Source of the DNA: Trinickia mobilis
GTDB lineage: Bacteria; Pseudomonadota; Gammaproteobacteria; Burkholderiales; Burkholderiaceae
NCBI RefSeq assembly: GCF_017315705.1
Contig: NZ_JAFLRF010000016.1
Span: 62,001-126,000, forward strand
Direction of reading: 5' to 3'
DNA length: 64,000 bases
Numbering within the stretch: the stretch's first letter is position 1; the number at the start of each line of letters is the position of its first letter. The position numbers were made by a program, and so were the translations under genes. Of the stretch, positions 47,030 through 58,076 are shown piece by piece. A model generated the notes under the pieces. It was not told the DNA's origin, made no database searches, and was given only the letters and a program-made list of their open reading frames with translations.

Positions 47030-47174
47030 GCGTCGGTGCAACGGCGTGCCGGCTGTCGGAGCGACGGCCTGCACGCCTTTTTTTCTGTTGCGGCGTTGGG
47101 CGCAGCGTGTGCTGCAGAGTCGCTCGCCGCTTTGCTTGCCGTTTCAAGACTAATTCCGAACAAGGACCCATTGC

Positions 47175-47828
47175 ATGACCTCACGCGCTCAATTGCTGGA
47201 CACGTTGGCCTCCCACGCGCCGCGGGATCTGGAAGCGCAGGCGCTCGGGCTCGTTCCGATCGTCGTGGAAACGAGCGGCCGGGGCGAGCGTTCGTACGAT
47301 ATCTACTCGCGGCTGCTGAAAGAGCGCATCGTCTTCATGGTCGGCGAAGTGAACGACCAGACCGCGAATCTCGTGGTTGCGCAGTTGCTGTTCCTCGAAA
47401 GCGAAAATCCGGACAAGGACATCAACCTGTACATCAACAGCCCGGGTGGTTCGGTATCGGCCGGGATGGCAATCTACGACACGATGCAGTTCATTAAGCC
47501 GGACGTCTCGACGCTATGCATGGGCCTCGCCGCCAGCATGGGCGCGTTCCTGCTGGCTGCCGGCGCGAAGGGCAAGCGTTTCGCGCTGCCCAATGCGCGC
47601 GTGATGATCCATCAGCCGCTGGGCGGCGCTCGCGGTCAGGCGTCGGACATCGAAATTCAGGCGCGCGAGATCCTGTATTTGAAGGAAAGGCTGAACCAGT
47701 TGCTGGCGCACCACACGGGGCAGCCGGTCGAGCGCATTGCGCGCGACACCGATCGCGATAACTTCATGTCGGGCGACGACGCGCAGGCTTATGGGCTCGT
47801 CGACCAGGTGATGCACAAGCGTCCTTGA
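47175..47828 (+). CDS. clpP: ATP-dependent Clp protease, proteolytic subunit
   Basis: A 217-residue serine protease that forms the tetradecameric chamber used by ClpX or ClpA. Catalytic residues: Ser in [11 protein letters not shown], His in VMIHQPLGG, Asp in [22 protein letters not shown] forms the substrate groove. The start lies 17 codons before the processed core, as usual for ClpP propeptides. It lies 145 bases after tig and about 190 before clpX. Confidence 0.97.
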   Translation: MTSRAQLLDTLASHAPRDLEAQALGLVPIVVETSGRGERSYDIYSRLLKERIVFMVGEVNDQTANLVVAQLLFLESENPDKDINLYINSPGGSVSAGMAIYDTMQFIKPDVSTLCMGLAASMGAFLLAAGAKGKRFALPNARVMIHQPLGGARGQASDIEIQAREILYLKERLNQLLAHHTGQPVERIARDTDRDNFMSGDDAQAYGLVDQVMHKRP

Positions 47829-48021
47829 TCCAATCGGCATTCGTCCCTAAATAGGGCGAATGCCGACTCAAGCGGCGCCGTGAAATAGTCGATAATAGGT
47901 CTGAGCGCCGGCGGCAAGACGCCGTCATACGCACGTTTCGCCAATTTGTTCCGACCCCGTGTTTGGAGAGGTCGGGAAACGGCGTACCATGTCATTCGAG
48001 TGTCCGGAGGCTCATATATCC

Positions 48022-49293
48022 ATGGCGGACAAGAAAGGTTCGAACAGCGAGAAGCTGTTGTATTGCTCGTTTTGCGGGAAGAGCCAGCATGAGGTGAAAA
48101 AACTGATTGCGGGCCCGTCGGTGTTCATCTGCGATGAATGCATCGATCTGTGCAACGAGATCATTCGCGACGAAGCAGCGGGCGCGGGTACCGACGCGGG
48201 CCTGTCCAAATCGGACTTGCCGAGTCCGCAGGAAATTCGCGACATCCTCGATCAATACGTGATCGGGCAGGAGCGCGCGAAGAAGATTCTTGCTGTGGCC
48301 GTGTACAACCACTACAAGCGGCTCAAGCATCTCGACAAGAAAGACGACATCGAGCTGTCGAAGAGCAACATTCTCCTGATCGGCCCGACCGGTTCGGGCA
48401 AGACGCTGCTTGCGCAGACGCTCGCGCGCCTCTTGAACGTGCCGTTCGTGATTGCGGATGCGACGACGCTGACCGAAGCCGGCTATGTCGGCGAAGACGT
48501 CGAGAACATCATTCAGAAGCTCCTCCAGAATTGCAATTACGAAGTCGATAAGGCGCAGCGCGGGATCGTCTACATCGACGAAATCGACAAGATCAGCCGC
48601 AAGTCCGATAACCCCTCGATCACCCGCGACGTGTCGGGTGAAGGCGTGCAGCAGGCGCTCCTGAAGCTCGTCGAGGGCACGATGGCGTCGGTGCCGCCGC
48701 AAGGCGGCCGTAAGCACCCGAACCAGGATTTCATTCAGGTCGATACGACCAACATTCTGTTTGTCTGTGGTGGCGCGTTCGACGGCCTGGAAAAAGTCAT
48801 TACCGACCGTACCGAGAAAACCGGCATCGGCTTTGGCGCGACCGTGAAAAGCAAGCAGGATCGTGACGCAGGCGAAGTGCTGCGCGAGGTCGAGCCCGAA
48901 GACTTGATCAAATTCGGTCTGATCCCTGAATTGATCGGCCGTCTGCCGGTGGTCGCGACGCTCGGCAAGCTCGATGAGGCCGCGCTGATGAAGATTCTCG
49001 TCGAGCCGAAAAACGCGCTCGTCAAGCAATATCACAAGCTGTTCGCGATGGAACGCGTCGAGCTCGAGATCCGGCCGGCCGCGCTGCAGGCCGTGGCGCG
49101 CAAGGCGATTCGACGCAAGACCGGCGCGCGCGGGCTGCGCTCCATTCTGGAACAGGCATTGCTCGATGTGATGTACGAGCTGCCGACGATGAAAGGGGTC
49201 AGCAAAGTCATCATCGATGACAATGTCATCGACGGCGATGGCAAACCGTTATTGATCTATGAGGACGCGCCGAAAGTGGCGGGTTCGAACTGA
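48022..49293 (+). CDS. clpX: ATP-dependent Clp protease, ATPase subunit ClpX
   Basis: A 423-residue AAA+ unfoldase that feeds ClpP. It has an N-terminal zinc-binding domain (CSFCGKSQ and CDECIDLC), Walker A GPTGSGKT, Walker [11 protein letters not shown], the pore loop GYVGEDVE region and a complete C-terminal sensor-2 domain ([12 protein letters not shown]). The start at 48022 ([15 protein letters not shown]) is preceded by GGAGG; a frame extension to 47959 is unlikely. A bidirectional terminator follows. Confidence 0.97.
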   Translation: MADKKGSNSEKLLYCSFCGKSQHEVKKLIAGPSVFICDECIDLCNEIIRDEAAGAGTDAGLSKSDLPSPQEIRDILDQYVIGQERAKKILAVAVYNHYKRLKHLDKKDDIELSKSNILLIGPTGSGKTLLAQTLARLLNVPFVIADATTLTEAGYVGEDVENIIQKLLQNCNYEVDKAQRGIVYIDEIDKISRKSDNPSITRDVSGEGVQQALLKLVEGTMASVPPQGGRKHPNQDFIQVDTTNILFVCGGAFDGLEKVITDRTEKTGIGFGATVKSKQDRDAGEVLREVEPEDLIKFGLIPELIGRLPVVATLGKLDEAALMKILVEPKNALVKQYHKLFAMERVELEIRPAALQAVARKAIRRKTGARGLRSILEQALLDVMYELPTMKGVSKVIIDDNVIDGDGKPLLIYEDAPKVAGSN

Positions 49294-49314
49294 TCGGCTT
49301 TCGGTGAGTTTCAT

Positions 49315-49350
49315 AAAAAAGCCGTTCATGGCGACGTGAGCGGCTTTTTT
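49315..49350. terminator. Terminator after clpX
   Basis: GCCGTTCA at 49321-49328 pairs with TGAGCGGC at 49337-49344 (one G-U pair), flanked by A6 and T6. It separates clpX from lon, so lon probably has its own promoter. Confidence 0.85.
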
Positions 49351-49477
49351 CGTTTATCGTGTGGGTAACACTGACTGTTTTTTGACTGCACTGAACTTTT
49401 CCCACTTGCGAAGGCTTGCAATCGCTAGCGCTGGCCTCAATTACTGAAAGAACTGATTCCACTCATGGGGAAATGAA

Positions 49478-51895
<2,418 letters not shown>

Positions 51896-51918
51896 TCGGC
51901 AGCCGATTTGCACTGATC

Positions 51919-51945
51919 GCCCGCGGCCTAGCCGCGGGCTTTTTT
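51919..51945 (+). terminator. Rho-independent terminator of lon
   Basis: A perfect 9-bp stem, GCCCGCGGC at 51919-51927 with GCCGCGGGC at 51931-51939, closes a CTA loop and is followed by T6. Confidence 0.92.
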
Positions 51946-52042
51946 ATGTCGACCCGAGTCGGCGCTTCAGCGGTTGCTCGGGTCCCATGCAACGCTGTCA
52001 AACAACTCTAATAAAGGTATTCCAAATCCGGCGCAACCCTTG

Positions 52043-52126
52043 TTGACACGGGTGTTTCGGCCACTTCTAATGGGCAGGCTCAGCGCCTGCTGTGCTCTAT
52101 TTTCCCGCGCCTGATGGCGCTTTTTT
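52043..52126 (+). promoter_or_regulatory. hupB promoter with a short leader hairpin
   Basis: TTGACA at 52043-52048 and TCTAAT at 52066-52071 are 17 bases apart, a good sigma-70 promoter reading toward hupB. Downstream in the leader, GCGCC (52107-52111) pairs with GGCGC (52116-52120) and is followed by T6. The stem is only 5 bp, so this is a weak terminator-like element before the gene. Confidence 0.6.
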
Positions 52127-52161
52127 CATGATTGCCCAACAACCATTCTCGGGGGCTTGGA

Positions 52162-52434
52162 ATGAATAAGACGGAATTGATCGACCACATCGCGCAACAA
52201 GCCGACATTTCGAAAGCGGCAGCGGGACGTGCGCTCGATGCTGTGATCGGAGGAGTCAAAGGCACGTTGAAGAAGGGCGGCTCGGTTACGCTCGTGGGTT
52301 TCGGTACGTTCGCCGTCGGCAAGCGTACAGCGCGCACGGGCCGCAATCCTCGCACCGGGGCGGCGATCAAGATCAAGGCAGCGAAAGTTCCAAAGTTCAG
52401 ACCTGGCAAAGCGCTGAAAGATGCGCTAAACTAG
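52162..52434 (+). CDS. hupB: DNA-binding protein HU-beta
   Basis: A 90-residue histone-like nucleoid protein. [26 protein letters not shown] is the family N-terminus, and the DNA-grasping arm contains [26 protein letters not shown] split by the usual turn, with the intercalating Pro in RNPRTG. The start at 52162 is the family start; a frame 10 codons longer is ignored. It follows lon, the common arrangement, with its own promoter. Confidence 0.96.
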   Translation: MNKTELIDHIAQQADISKAAAGRALDAVIGGVKGTLKKGGSVTLVGFGTFAVGKRTARTGRNPRTGAAIKIKAAKVPKFRPGKALKDALN

Positions 52435-52506
52435 TCGACTCGCTGGTTGACGGGGTTGTGCGGTTTACTACGAACGTTAGCCACGTGTTCATGCGAATCA
52501 CGGGAT

Positions 52507-52582
52507 GGGTGCTTAGCTCAGTTGGTAGAGCGGCGCCCTTACAAGGCGTAGGTCGGGAGTTCGAGCCTCTCAGCACCCACCA
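52507..52582 (+). tRNA. tRNA-Val (anticodon TAC)
   Basis: A 76-base tRNA with encoded CCA. The acceptor GGGTGCT pairs with AGCACCC, the D-arm is GCTCAGTTGGTAGAGC, the anticodon loop CTTACAA gives TAC (52540-52542), and the T-arm is GGGAGTTCGAGCCTCTC. A broken integrase gene follows on the same strand, so this tRNA is the probable insertion site of a past element. Confidence 0.97.
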
Positions 52583-52638
52583 TTCCGTTTCGCGACTTGC
52601 TTCCAAGCAGTTCCGCAGTGATCTGCTGTAGTACCCCG

Positions 52639-52672
52639 AAACCCGCGTGGCTATTGGCTCCGCGGGTTTTTT
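52639..52672 (+). terminator. Terminator after tRNA-Val
   Basis: AAACCCGCG at 52639-52647 pairs with CGCGGGTTT at 52661-52669 around a 13-base loop, followed by TTT. Confidence 0.75.
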
Positions 52673-52788
52673 GTTGTCGCAGAAGCGTCCCGGAAAATCC
52701 GGTGAATGCCGGTCGAATCCGGACTTTTATCGTTGTATCGTTCGTTGTATGTTGTTACCCACGTCCGTCAAATGATGGATATACAACG

Positions 52789-53545
52789 ATGGCCCGATCT
52801 CCTCTCCACCAGCTCACCCGGCTGGAAATCGTGAATGCGAAGCCGACCGTGAAACCCTACACGTTGTCGGATGGTGGGCGACTCTATGTGCTGGTCAAGC
52901 CTGACGGCGCCAAGCTCTGGCGCTGGAACTACGACTTCGCCGGCAAAAACTAAAATCATGGCTTTGGGCTGCTGGCCGGAAGTCACGGAAAAGGATGCAC
53001 GTGCTGCTCATGCCAAGGGGCGTGGATTGTTGCGCCAAGGGATAGACCCCATGCAGCAGCGGCGCGAAGCCAAACTACGTGCCAAGTTCAACGCAGAGGC
53101 TACCTTCGAGGTAATCGCAAAAGCCTGGATCAAGACGAAGGCGGCTCATTGGTCGGTGGATTATCAGGACAAGATCGAGCGGCGATTGGCAAAGAATACG
53201 TACCCTTGGCTTGGCAAGCGTCCCATTGTGGAGATCACAACACCGGAGTACGTCGCGGTTATCCATCGAGCCAGAGACCGAGGTGTACCGGATACGGCAA
53301 GACGGGTGCGCGAAACGTGTAATTGCGTGTTCCGCTATGCGGTCGAATGTGGCTTGATCAAATCGTTCGAGAATCCTGCAATCGATCCGAAGGTTGGCGG
53401 GATAGCGGCGCCTCCCATAGTGCATTACGCGGGGCCATCACCGATCCGACTGCTTTGGGGCAGTTGATGCGCGCATTGCGTTCCTATAAGGGAACGTTAG
53501 GTGTACGTGCTGCTTTGCAATTCACCCCACACGCATGCGGATCAC
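52789..53545 (+). pseudogene. Broken P4-type tyrosine integrase next to tRNA-Val
   Basis: Three frames together give the N-terminal two thirds of a P4-like phage integrase. Frame 1 from ATG 52789 reads MARSPLHQLTRLEIVNAKP ... YDFAGK and stops at 52951. After a one-base shift in an A-run near 52945 it continues as TKIMALGCWPEVTEKDARAAH ... KSFENPAIDPK. A second shift near 53425 returns to AITDPTALGQLMRALRSYKG ... RAALQFTPHA. The catalytic Arg, His-x-x-Arg and Tyr region does not follow, so the 3-prime half is gone and the gene is dead. Its position and direction, directly after tRNA-Val, are typical of integrative elements. Confidence 0.87.
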
Positions 53546-53969
53546 GGTCGGGTGACCGTACGCATTGGGGTTGTAACGCTGTACCCATGGTTCGGTTATT
53601 CGGCCCAAGTTCTGATTGACATGGCTGACTCTGCGTCAACCGCGGCGAAAGCTAGCGGGCGAAACCGAATATGTGAAGCTCGGGAGGGTGCGGCAAGCGC
53701 TGCTACGGCGCTGTGAACGCGTATCCGGCACCGACTGGACCGTCGTCAGCGCGCTCCTCGATGGGGCAAGCGCCGCCGAGTCGTGTCATTCCCGAGCAAA
53801 CCATTACGCATTCTTTAGCGTCATTTCGCGTCACGTTCGCAATACGACGAAGCTTGTCGCAGCATTGTGGCTGACCCATCAGGTCACGATCGCAGGCTCT
53901 TCACAGTCGAAACGACGGCCCAATGCGCTGGATTTAGCATGCGGCAGGTGTCGCAAACAGGATCAGAAA
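53546..53969. other. Sequence between the integrase remnant and the SerK-like gene
   Basis: An open frame from 53616 crosses this stretch into the SerK-like gene, but its product up to 53969 matches no family I know and no ribosome site precedes it. Composition is less GC-biased than the core. It may be decayed mobile-element DNA; the promoter of the SerK-like gene should lie near its right end. Confidence 0.4.
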
Positions 53970-54416
53970 ATGCAACAAAGCAATTGTGTCATCAGCTCGG
54001 TTGATACCAACGATTCCGGCGCGAACTATCCGACCAGTCTCATACCCATCGATGATTTATTGCGGTCGGAGGAGCACTGTCCAGCAACCGCAACCGCGCT
54101 CGCGGCGAGGATAGAGCAGGCTGGCACCTGGACAACGCCAATCCTGGTTGAGGACACGCTGTTGTTTGTAATGGATGGACACCATCGACTTGCGGCTGCA
54201 CGGCAGCTCGGGCTTGATTCATTGCCGTGCGTCTTGCTCGCCTACAACGATCCACGTCTCGAGCTTTCTGCCTGGGACCCGGAAGCGACGGTTCTGCCCG
54301 ACGACGTTGTCAATGCTGCCCTCACGGGAAATCTGCTTCCGCAGAAAACGACGCGACACAGATTATCGCCAGAGCCGGCACGCATCGTCATTCCGTTGGC
54401 AAGCCTTAGGCGTTGA
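53970..54416 (+). CDS. Compact SerK/SbnI-like protein (candidate free-serine kinase)
   Basis: A 148-residue ParB/sulfiredoxin-fold protein. It has the DGHHR motif (69-73) in a block VMDGHHRLAAARQLGLDSLPCVLL and a C-terminal PQKTTRH motif (124-130). Archaeal SerK, an ADP-dependent kinase that makes O-phosphoserine, has the same two motifs (DGHHR and PKTTRH) separated by a longer domain that is missing here. SbnI of the staphyloferrin B locus is a relative. O-phosphoserine is a precursor of 2,3-diaminopropionate, so it could supply that residue to a peptide synthetase; this is an inference. AGGA lies 7 bases before the ATG at 53970, which is preferred to the longer open frame. Confidence 0.72.
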   Translation: MQQSNCVISSVDTNDSGANYPTSLIPIDDLLRSEEHCPATATALAARIEQAGTWTTPILVEDTLLFVMDGHHRLAAARQLGLDSLPCVLLAYNDPRLELSAWDPEATVLPDDVVNAALTGNLLPQKTTRHRLSPEPARIVIPLASLRR

Positions 54417-54519
54417 CGACTTTCGGGCGAAGGGAAAGCTTTTCCTCGGAACACCGGGCTGTTCTGAGGCAGGCTGGAACCCGATTGTCGGATCGCGCCA
54501 TGCGAGTCGAAGGATCAGG

Positions 54520-55296
54520 CTACAACGAGCCTTCCAGCTCCCGAGACCACGCGACGCAGGCAACATAGCCGGGAGGCGCCGGGCACCATGCGGCGTCGAA
54601 TGCGGCGATGCTCGATACAGCGGCTTGCGAGTCCGCAACCGCATGATCGCTCAGCACCGCGGCTGGTTCCCTGTCCTCGTCCTCGACAATCGAGAAGTGT
54701 GTCATGCCTCCGGCCAAGCCGGTGCCGACCGCTTTCAGGAGCGCCTCCTTCGCAGTCCATACGCGATAAAAGCCCTCATGGCGAAGCGCGTTGGGCAGCG
54801 AGCGGACATGCGTATCGTCGCGCTTCGAGAAAACCATCTTCGCGAGGGATTGCCAGTCGAGACGAGGATCGCAGGCCTCTATGTCGATGCCAACCCGGCG
54901 ACCCGCCGCGATGGCAATGAGCGCATGAGATCCTGCATGCGAGATGTTGAAGTCGAGCATTCGCGAAGTGCCGCCGGGCTCGAGCCGTGGTCGCCCGTAT
55001 GCGTCCTGCTCGAGCCGCAACATACCCGCAGGTACGCCGATACGCTCACCCAGCGCCTCGCGTAGCGCGGCGCGTGCTGCCGCATGCCGCAGCGCGTCTT
55101 CCCGGTGCACGAAGCGCGTCGCGCGCGCGCGCTCGTCGTCGGAGAGCGTTGAGAAATTCGGCGAGTCGAGGGACGCATTCATGTCGATGGTCACGCACCG
55201 AAGTTCGACGCCCGCAGCAAGCACGCGCGGTGTCGCAATCTGGCTCACGATGAACGCGCGATGCGTCGAAGAAGTGGTGGACATAGAATGGGGCAT
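54520..55296 (-). CDS. Sfp-type 4-phosphopantetheinyl transferase
   Basis: A 258-residue enzyme that attaches the phosphopantetheine arm of CoA to carrier domains of peptide or polyketide synthases. The three Sfp motifs are visible: FNISHAG (116-122), GIDIE with the magnesium-binding Asp and Glu (136-140), and FYRVWTAKEALLKAVGTGL (177-195). GAGGAA precedes the ATG at 55296. It is convergent with the SerK-like gene. The location beside an MbtH gene and an acyl-AMP ligase points to service of a local NRPS or PKS. Confidence 0.92.
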   Translation of the reverse strand: MPHSMSTTSSTHRAFIVSQIATPRVLAAGVELRCVTIDMNASLDSPNFSTLSDDERARATRFVHREDALRHAAARAALREALGERIGVPAGMLRLEQDAYGRPRLEPGGTSRMLDFNISHAGSHALIAIAAGRRVGIDIEACDPRLDWQSLAKMVFSKRDDTHVRSLPNALRHEGFYRVWTAKEALLKAVGTGLAGGMTHFSIVEDEDREPAAVLSDHAVADSQAAVSSIAAFDAAWCPAPPGYVACVAWSRELEGSL

Positions 55297-55718
55297 GTTT
55301 CCTCAGTAGTCACTTGCCAACCGGAATGTCGCAGCCGGACAGATACCGCATGCTAACGCTGTCCGCGACACGCCGGCCAGCGCCGACCGTGGTCACATTC
55401 AGCCTTTTCGCTTTCGTCATTGGTATTTGAGCAAGTGTTTCGAAGACGGCAGATTGTTTCGCTTCGCATCTTCAAGCCGTGCACTTTGTTCGGCGGCAGC
55501 TTCTATTCGATCGACATTCTGCCGTCTGGCTGGCACACGATTGCGCTCAGCATGTATGGTTCAGTGGATTTCGTTCGAGCTTTTGCGACGCCACCGATGT
55601 GCGCGTCGCAGCCGACAGGCGTGTTTCCGCCGATTTTCGCCGGCTTCGTCGCACGGATCTTCGAATCTGGACATAGCCCAAAGAATTAGAACGATACGAG
55701 GGCGACATCGAGCCTGGG
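55297..55718. other. Gap between the PPTase and ABC exporter genes
   Basis: A 422-base gap with overlapping short open frames in all three + frames, none family-like. The base composition is more even than the core. No tRNA or repeat recognised; the PPTase promoter should lie at its left end, the exporter 3-prime end at its right. Confidence 0.35.
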
Positions 55719-57389
55719 TCATTCCGACGCGGAAACTTCCGGCTCCGAGGTGCTGAAATTTCGAAGGTCGATATCTTCGATTATTTTTCCTTCTGAAAGC
55801 TTGATGATTCTATCGGCATGTTCGAAATACGCGTCATCATGCGAGATCACGAAAACGGTTTTCCCCCGTCGTTTGAGTTCCGGGAGTAGTTCCGTGTAGA
55901 ACACCCGTTTGAACGTGGGATCTTGATCCGCTGCCCATTCGTCGAGTATGTATACGGGTCGATCCTCGAGATAGGCGGAAATCAATGCCATCCGTTTGCG
56001 TTGCCCGGCAGAAAGACTGGTGGTTGTAAATTTTCCGTCCGCGATTTTAACCTTGTGCGCGAGCCCGAACGATTCCAAATAATACGTTGCCTGTTCTACG
56101 ATGCCTCGATCTTGCGCGCCAAAGAACTCTTGAAAGAGATGAAAATCACTGAATACGGCGGAAAAAAACTGCCTGTAGTGCGCTACATTATGATTGTCCA
56201 CTGGGACGTTGCTAAGGTCGATTTTACCGCTCTCCGGCTCGTACAACCCGAGCAATAGCATTGCCAGTGTCGTCTTTCCGCTGCCGTTGCCACCGACGAT
56301 AAAAATCAATTCGCCGCTTCGAATAGTGAGGTTAAGCGGGCCGAGCATGAACGGCTGATCGTCGGTCAGCCCGGGGAATCTATGGCAGACCGCATCGAGT
56401 TTTAGCAGTGGGGCGCCGGTCACCGTTCGGGAGAACGGATCGGTCGTGGAGATCGCAGCGGATTCACTGCTGCTTTGCGCCAGGTCGGCCTTGACTTGCC
56501 GAATGCGGCCGAGTGCAATGGACGATTGACGCAGGCTGGGCAACGCTGACATGACGTCGGCGATCGGTTGAATCAAGTACAGAAGCAGGAACGTTATCGT
56601 GATCATGTCCCCCGCCGGGAGACGTAGCCACATCGGCACAACAAACAAGAACAGGCCGATGAACAGATAGTAAAGTGTGCCGCCCGCATTATTGACTAGC
56701 GCGTAACCAGTCATGCCGCGAACTAATAGCGTTTTAAAACGATACGCCGAGGGGCCGACTACTTGGTCCACGAAATATTTCGAACGCTCCGAATTTAGTT
56801 GGAGTTCACGTGTACCGTCGAGCAGCGAACGAAAATTCTGGTACACCACATCGAGTTGTTCGCGCACCTGCTTCATGCGAAGACGCGGCCAGCGTTCGAG
56901 TGCGTAATAGGCAGATCCCCCGCACACCAGAATTAGCGCGAAGCAAAGGAATACGGGCCATGATAACCAGGCTAAATATCCGAGGCACACAATGATCATG
57001 ACGCCGCCGCCCAAAACCAGCGGCATCAATTGTGCAGCTTGCGTAAAGGTACCGATGTCGGCGGTCAAAATTGCCAGCAGACGCGCCTTGCCGAGGCGTT
57101 CGAGTGTTTTATATGGGGTAAGCAGTATGTCGCGGCACACTTCAACCCGGAGTCGGCACACCAGCTCCTGGGTCAACATCGTCAATAACCATTGCGAGAA
57201 TGTTCGGCAAAGCAGCTGGACCAAAACGCAGCCGAAAAAGCCGGCGGCGAGCAAAGGCAACGGGGCAGCATGTGAAACCGCACTGCTAACCATTTTTATG
57301 ACGCCTGCGCCGCTGAAGCCACTTCCCAGTCCTGCCACAACGGCTAAGAGGAAACGAAGCCATGACTGTCGATACAGATCTCTCAACAT
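55719..57389 (-). CDS. Cyclic-peptide-type ABC exporter (membrane and ATPase domains fused)
   Basis: A 556-residue half-transporter with a six-helix membrane domain (about 10-290) and an ATPase domain: Walker A GGNGSGKTT (366-374), signature LSAGQRKR (459-466), Walker B VYILDEW (479-485). The pattern, including the LDEWAADQDP Walker B extension and the short ATPase domain, is that of the SyrD/PvdE cyclic peptide exporter family, which moves lipopeptides or siderophore precursors across the inner membrane. The residue after Walker B is Glu-Trp, as in that family. It is likely to export the product of this locus. Confidence 0.9.
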   Translation of the reverse strand: MLRDLYRQSWLRFLLAVVAGLGSGFSGAGVIKMVSSAVSHAAPLPLLAAGFFGCVLVQLLCRTFSQWLLTMLTQELVCRLRVEVCRDILLTPYKTLERLGKARLLAILTADIGTFTQAAQLMPLVLGGGVMIIVCLGYLAWLSWPVFLCFALILVCGGSAYYALERWPRLRMKQVREQLDVVYQNFRSLLDGTRELQLNSERSKYFVDQVVGPSAYRFKTLLVRGMTGYALVNNAGGTLYYLFIGLFLFVVPMWLRLPAGDMITITFLLLYLIQPIADVMSALPSLRQSSIALGRIRQVKADLAQSSSESAAISTTDPFSRTVTGAPLLKLDAVCHRFPGLTDDQPFMLGPLNLTIRSGELIFIVGGNGSGKTTLAMLLLGLYEPESGKIDLSNVPVDNHNVAHYRQFFSAVFSDFHLFQEFFGAQDRGIVEQATYYLESFGLAHKVKIADGKFTTTSLSAGQRKRMALISAYLEDRPVYILDEWAADQDPTFKRVFYTELLPELKRRGKTVFVISHDDAYFEHADRIIKLSEGKIIEDIDLRNFSTSEPEVSASE

Positions 57390-57536
57390 TTTGCGTCTCT
57401 TTAGTGCCTATATGCTGCAAACGAATTCAAGTTGGCCGTTGACAAACAGTCAGTTTATGGACGGGGTAGGGCACAACGTCGGCAAATTGACTCTGATCAA
57501 CCAATCACTTGTCTCGCGTCGTTTCATGTCGCTATC

Positions 57537-58076
57537 TCAACTAGCAGAACTGCGGGTTACGCCTGTACATCGCGGAATACCAGAGAACCATTCAACGTTC
57601 GAAGCCAGGCAGCCCTCGAATCTACTTTGATGAACAAGCAAGAGCTTCGTGATCGCTGCACGCACGTCCCCGATGACACGATTCAGGCGATCGTTCTGTT
57701 GACGAGCGTGACCGTCCGCCCAGATTTCGCTGACCAGCCGCGCGCTCATAGCGATACGCAAAGCGCCGATAGCATCGTCGTCATCGCTATCCAATTTCAC
57801 TGGCTGACCAAAATGAAAGCGCGATGCGGCGAGACGGTATTCTGCGGATTCCGTGTCGGCGGGTAGCCAAGGAGTTAGATCCTTGTTCAACAGATTGCAC
57901 AGCTCTCTCAACTCAGAGGCTGTCAAGAGTGCCCGCGGCGCGACGGTAACATTGACGGATTCAAGGAGTAAGGAGAATTTCGGCTGCTGCCTCAAATCAG
58001 CGATCCAGGTTTTTGCGCAAATTCCGTTGACCACGCGCTCTTGAACATCATAATGTTCGGGAGTTTGGATTGTCAC
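57537..58076 (-). CDS. Free-standing homologue of the PLP enzyme C-terminal domain
   Basis: A 179-residue protein of unknown function. Residues 11-150 align by eye with about 571-702 of the 728-residue PLP enzyme encoded at 59702: both have LTxxELRxL, a GQPV block, ALRIxxSARLVSxIWAxG and a following helical KLxLL stretch. So it is either a stand-alone domain protein or a truncated paralogue. The only start is a GTG at 58076, with no clear ribosome site and a stop codon 14 codons further upstream, which leaves room for decay. It lies 147 bases upstream of the exporter gene on the same strand. Confidence 0.62.
   Translation of the reverse strand: MTIQTPEHYDVQERVVNGICAKTWIADLRQQPKFSLLLESVNVTVAPRALLTASELRELCNLLNKDLTPWLPADTESAEYRLAASRFHFGQPVKLDSDDDDAIGALRIAMSARLVSEIWADGHARQQNDRLNRVIGDVRAAITKLLLVHQSRFEGCLASNVEWFSGIPRCTGVTRSSAS

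Noticed and set aside
53616-53969. Longer N-terminus for the SerK-like protein
   Set aside because: The in-frame extension is not family-like, and a ribosome site sits directly before the ATG at 53970.
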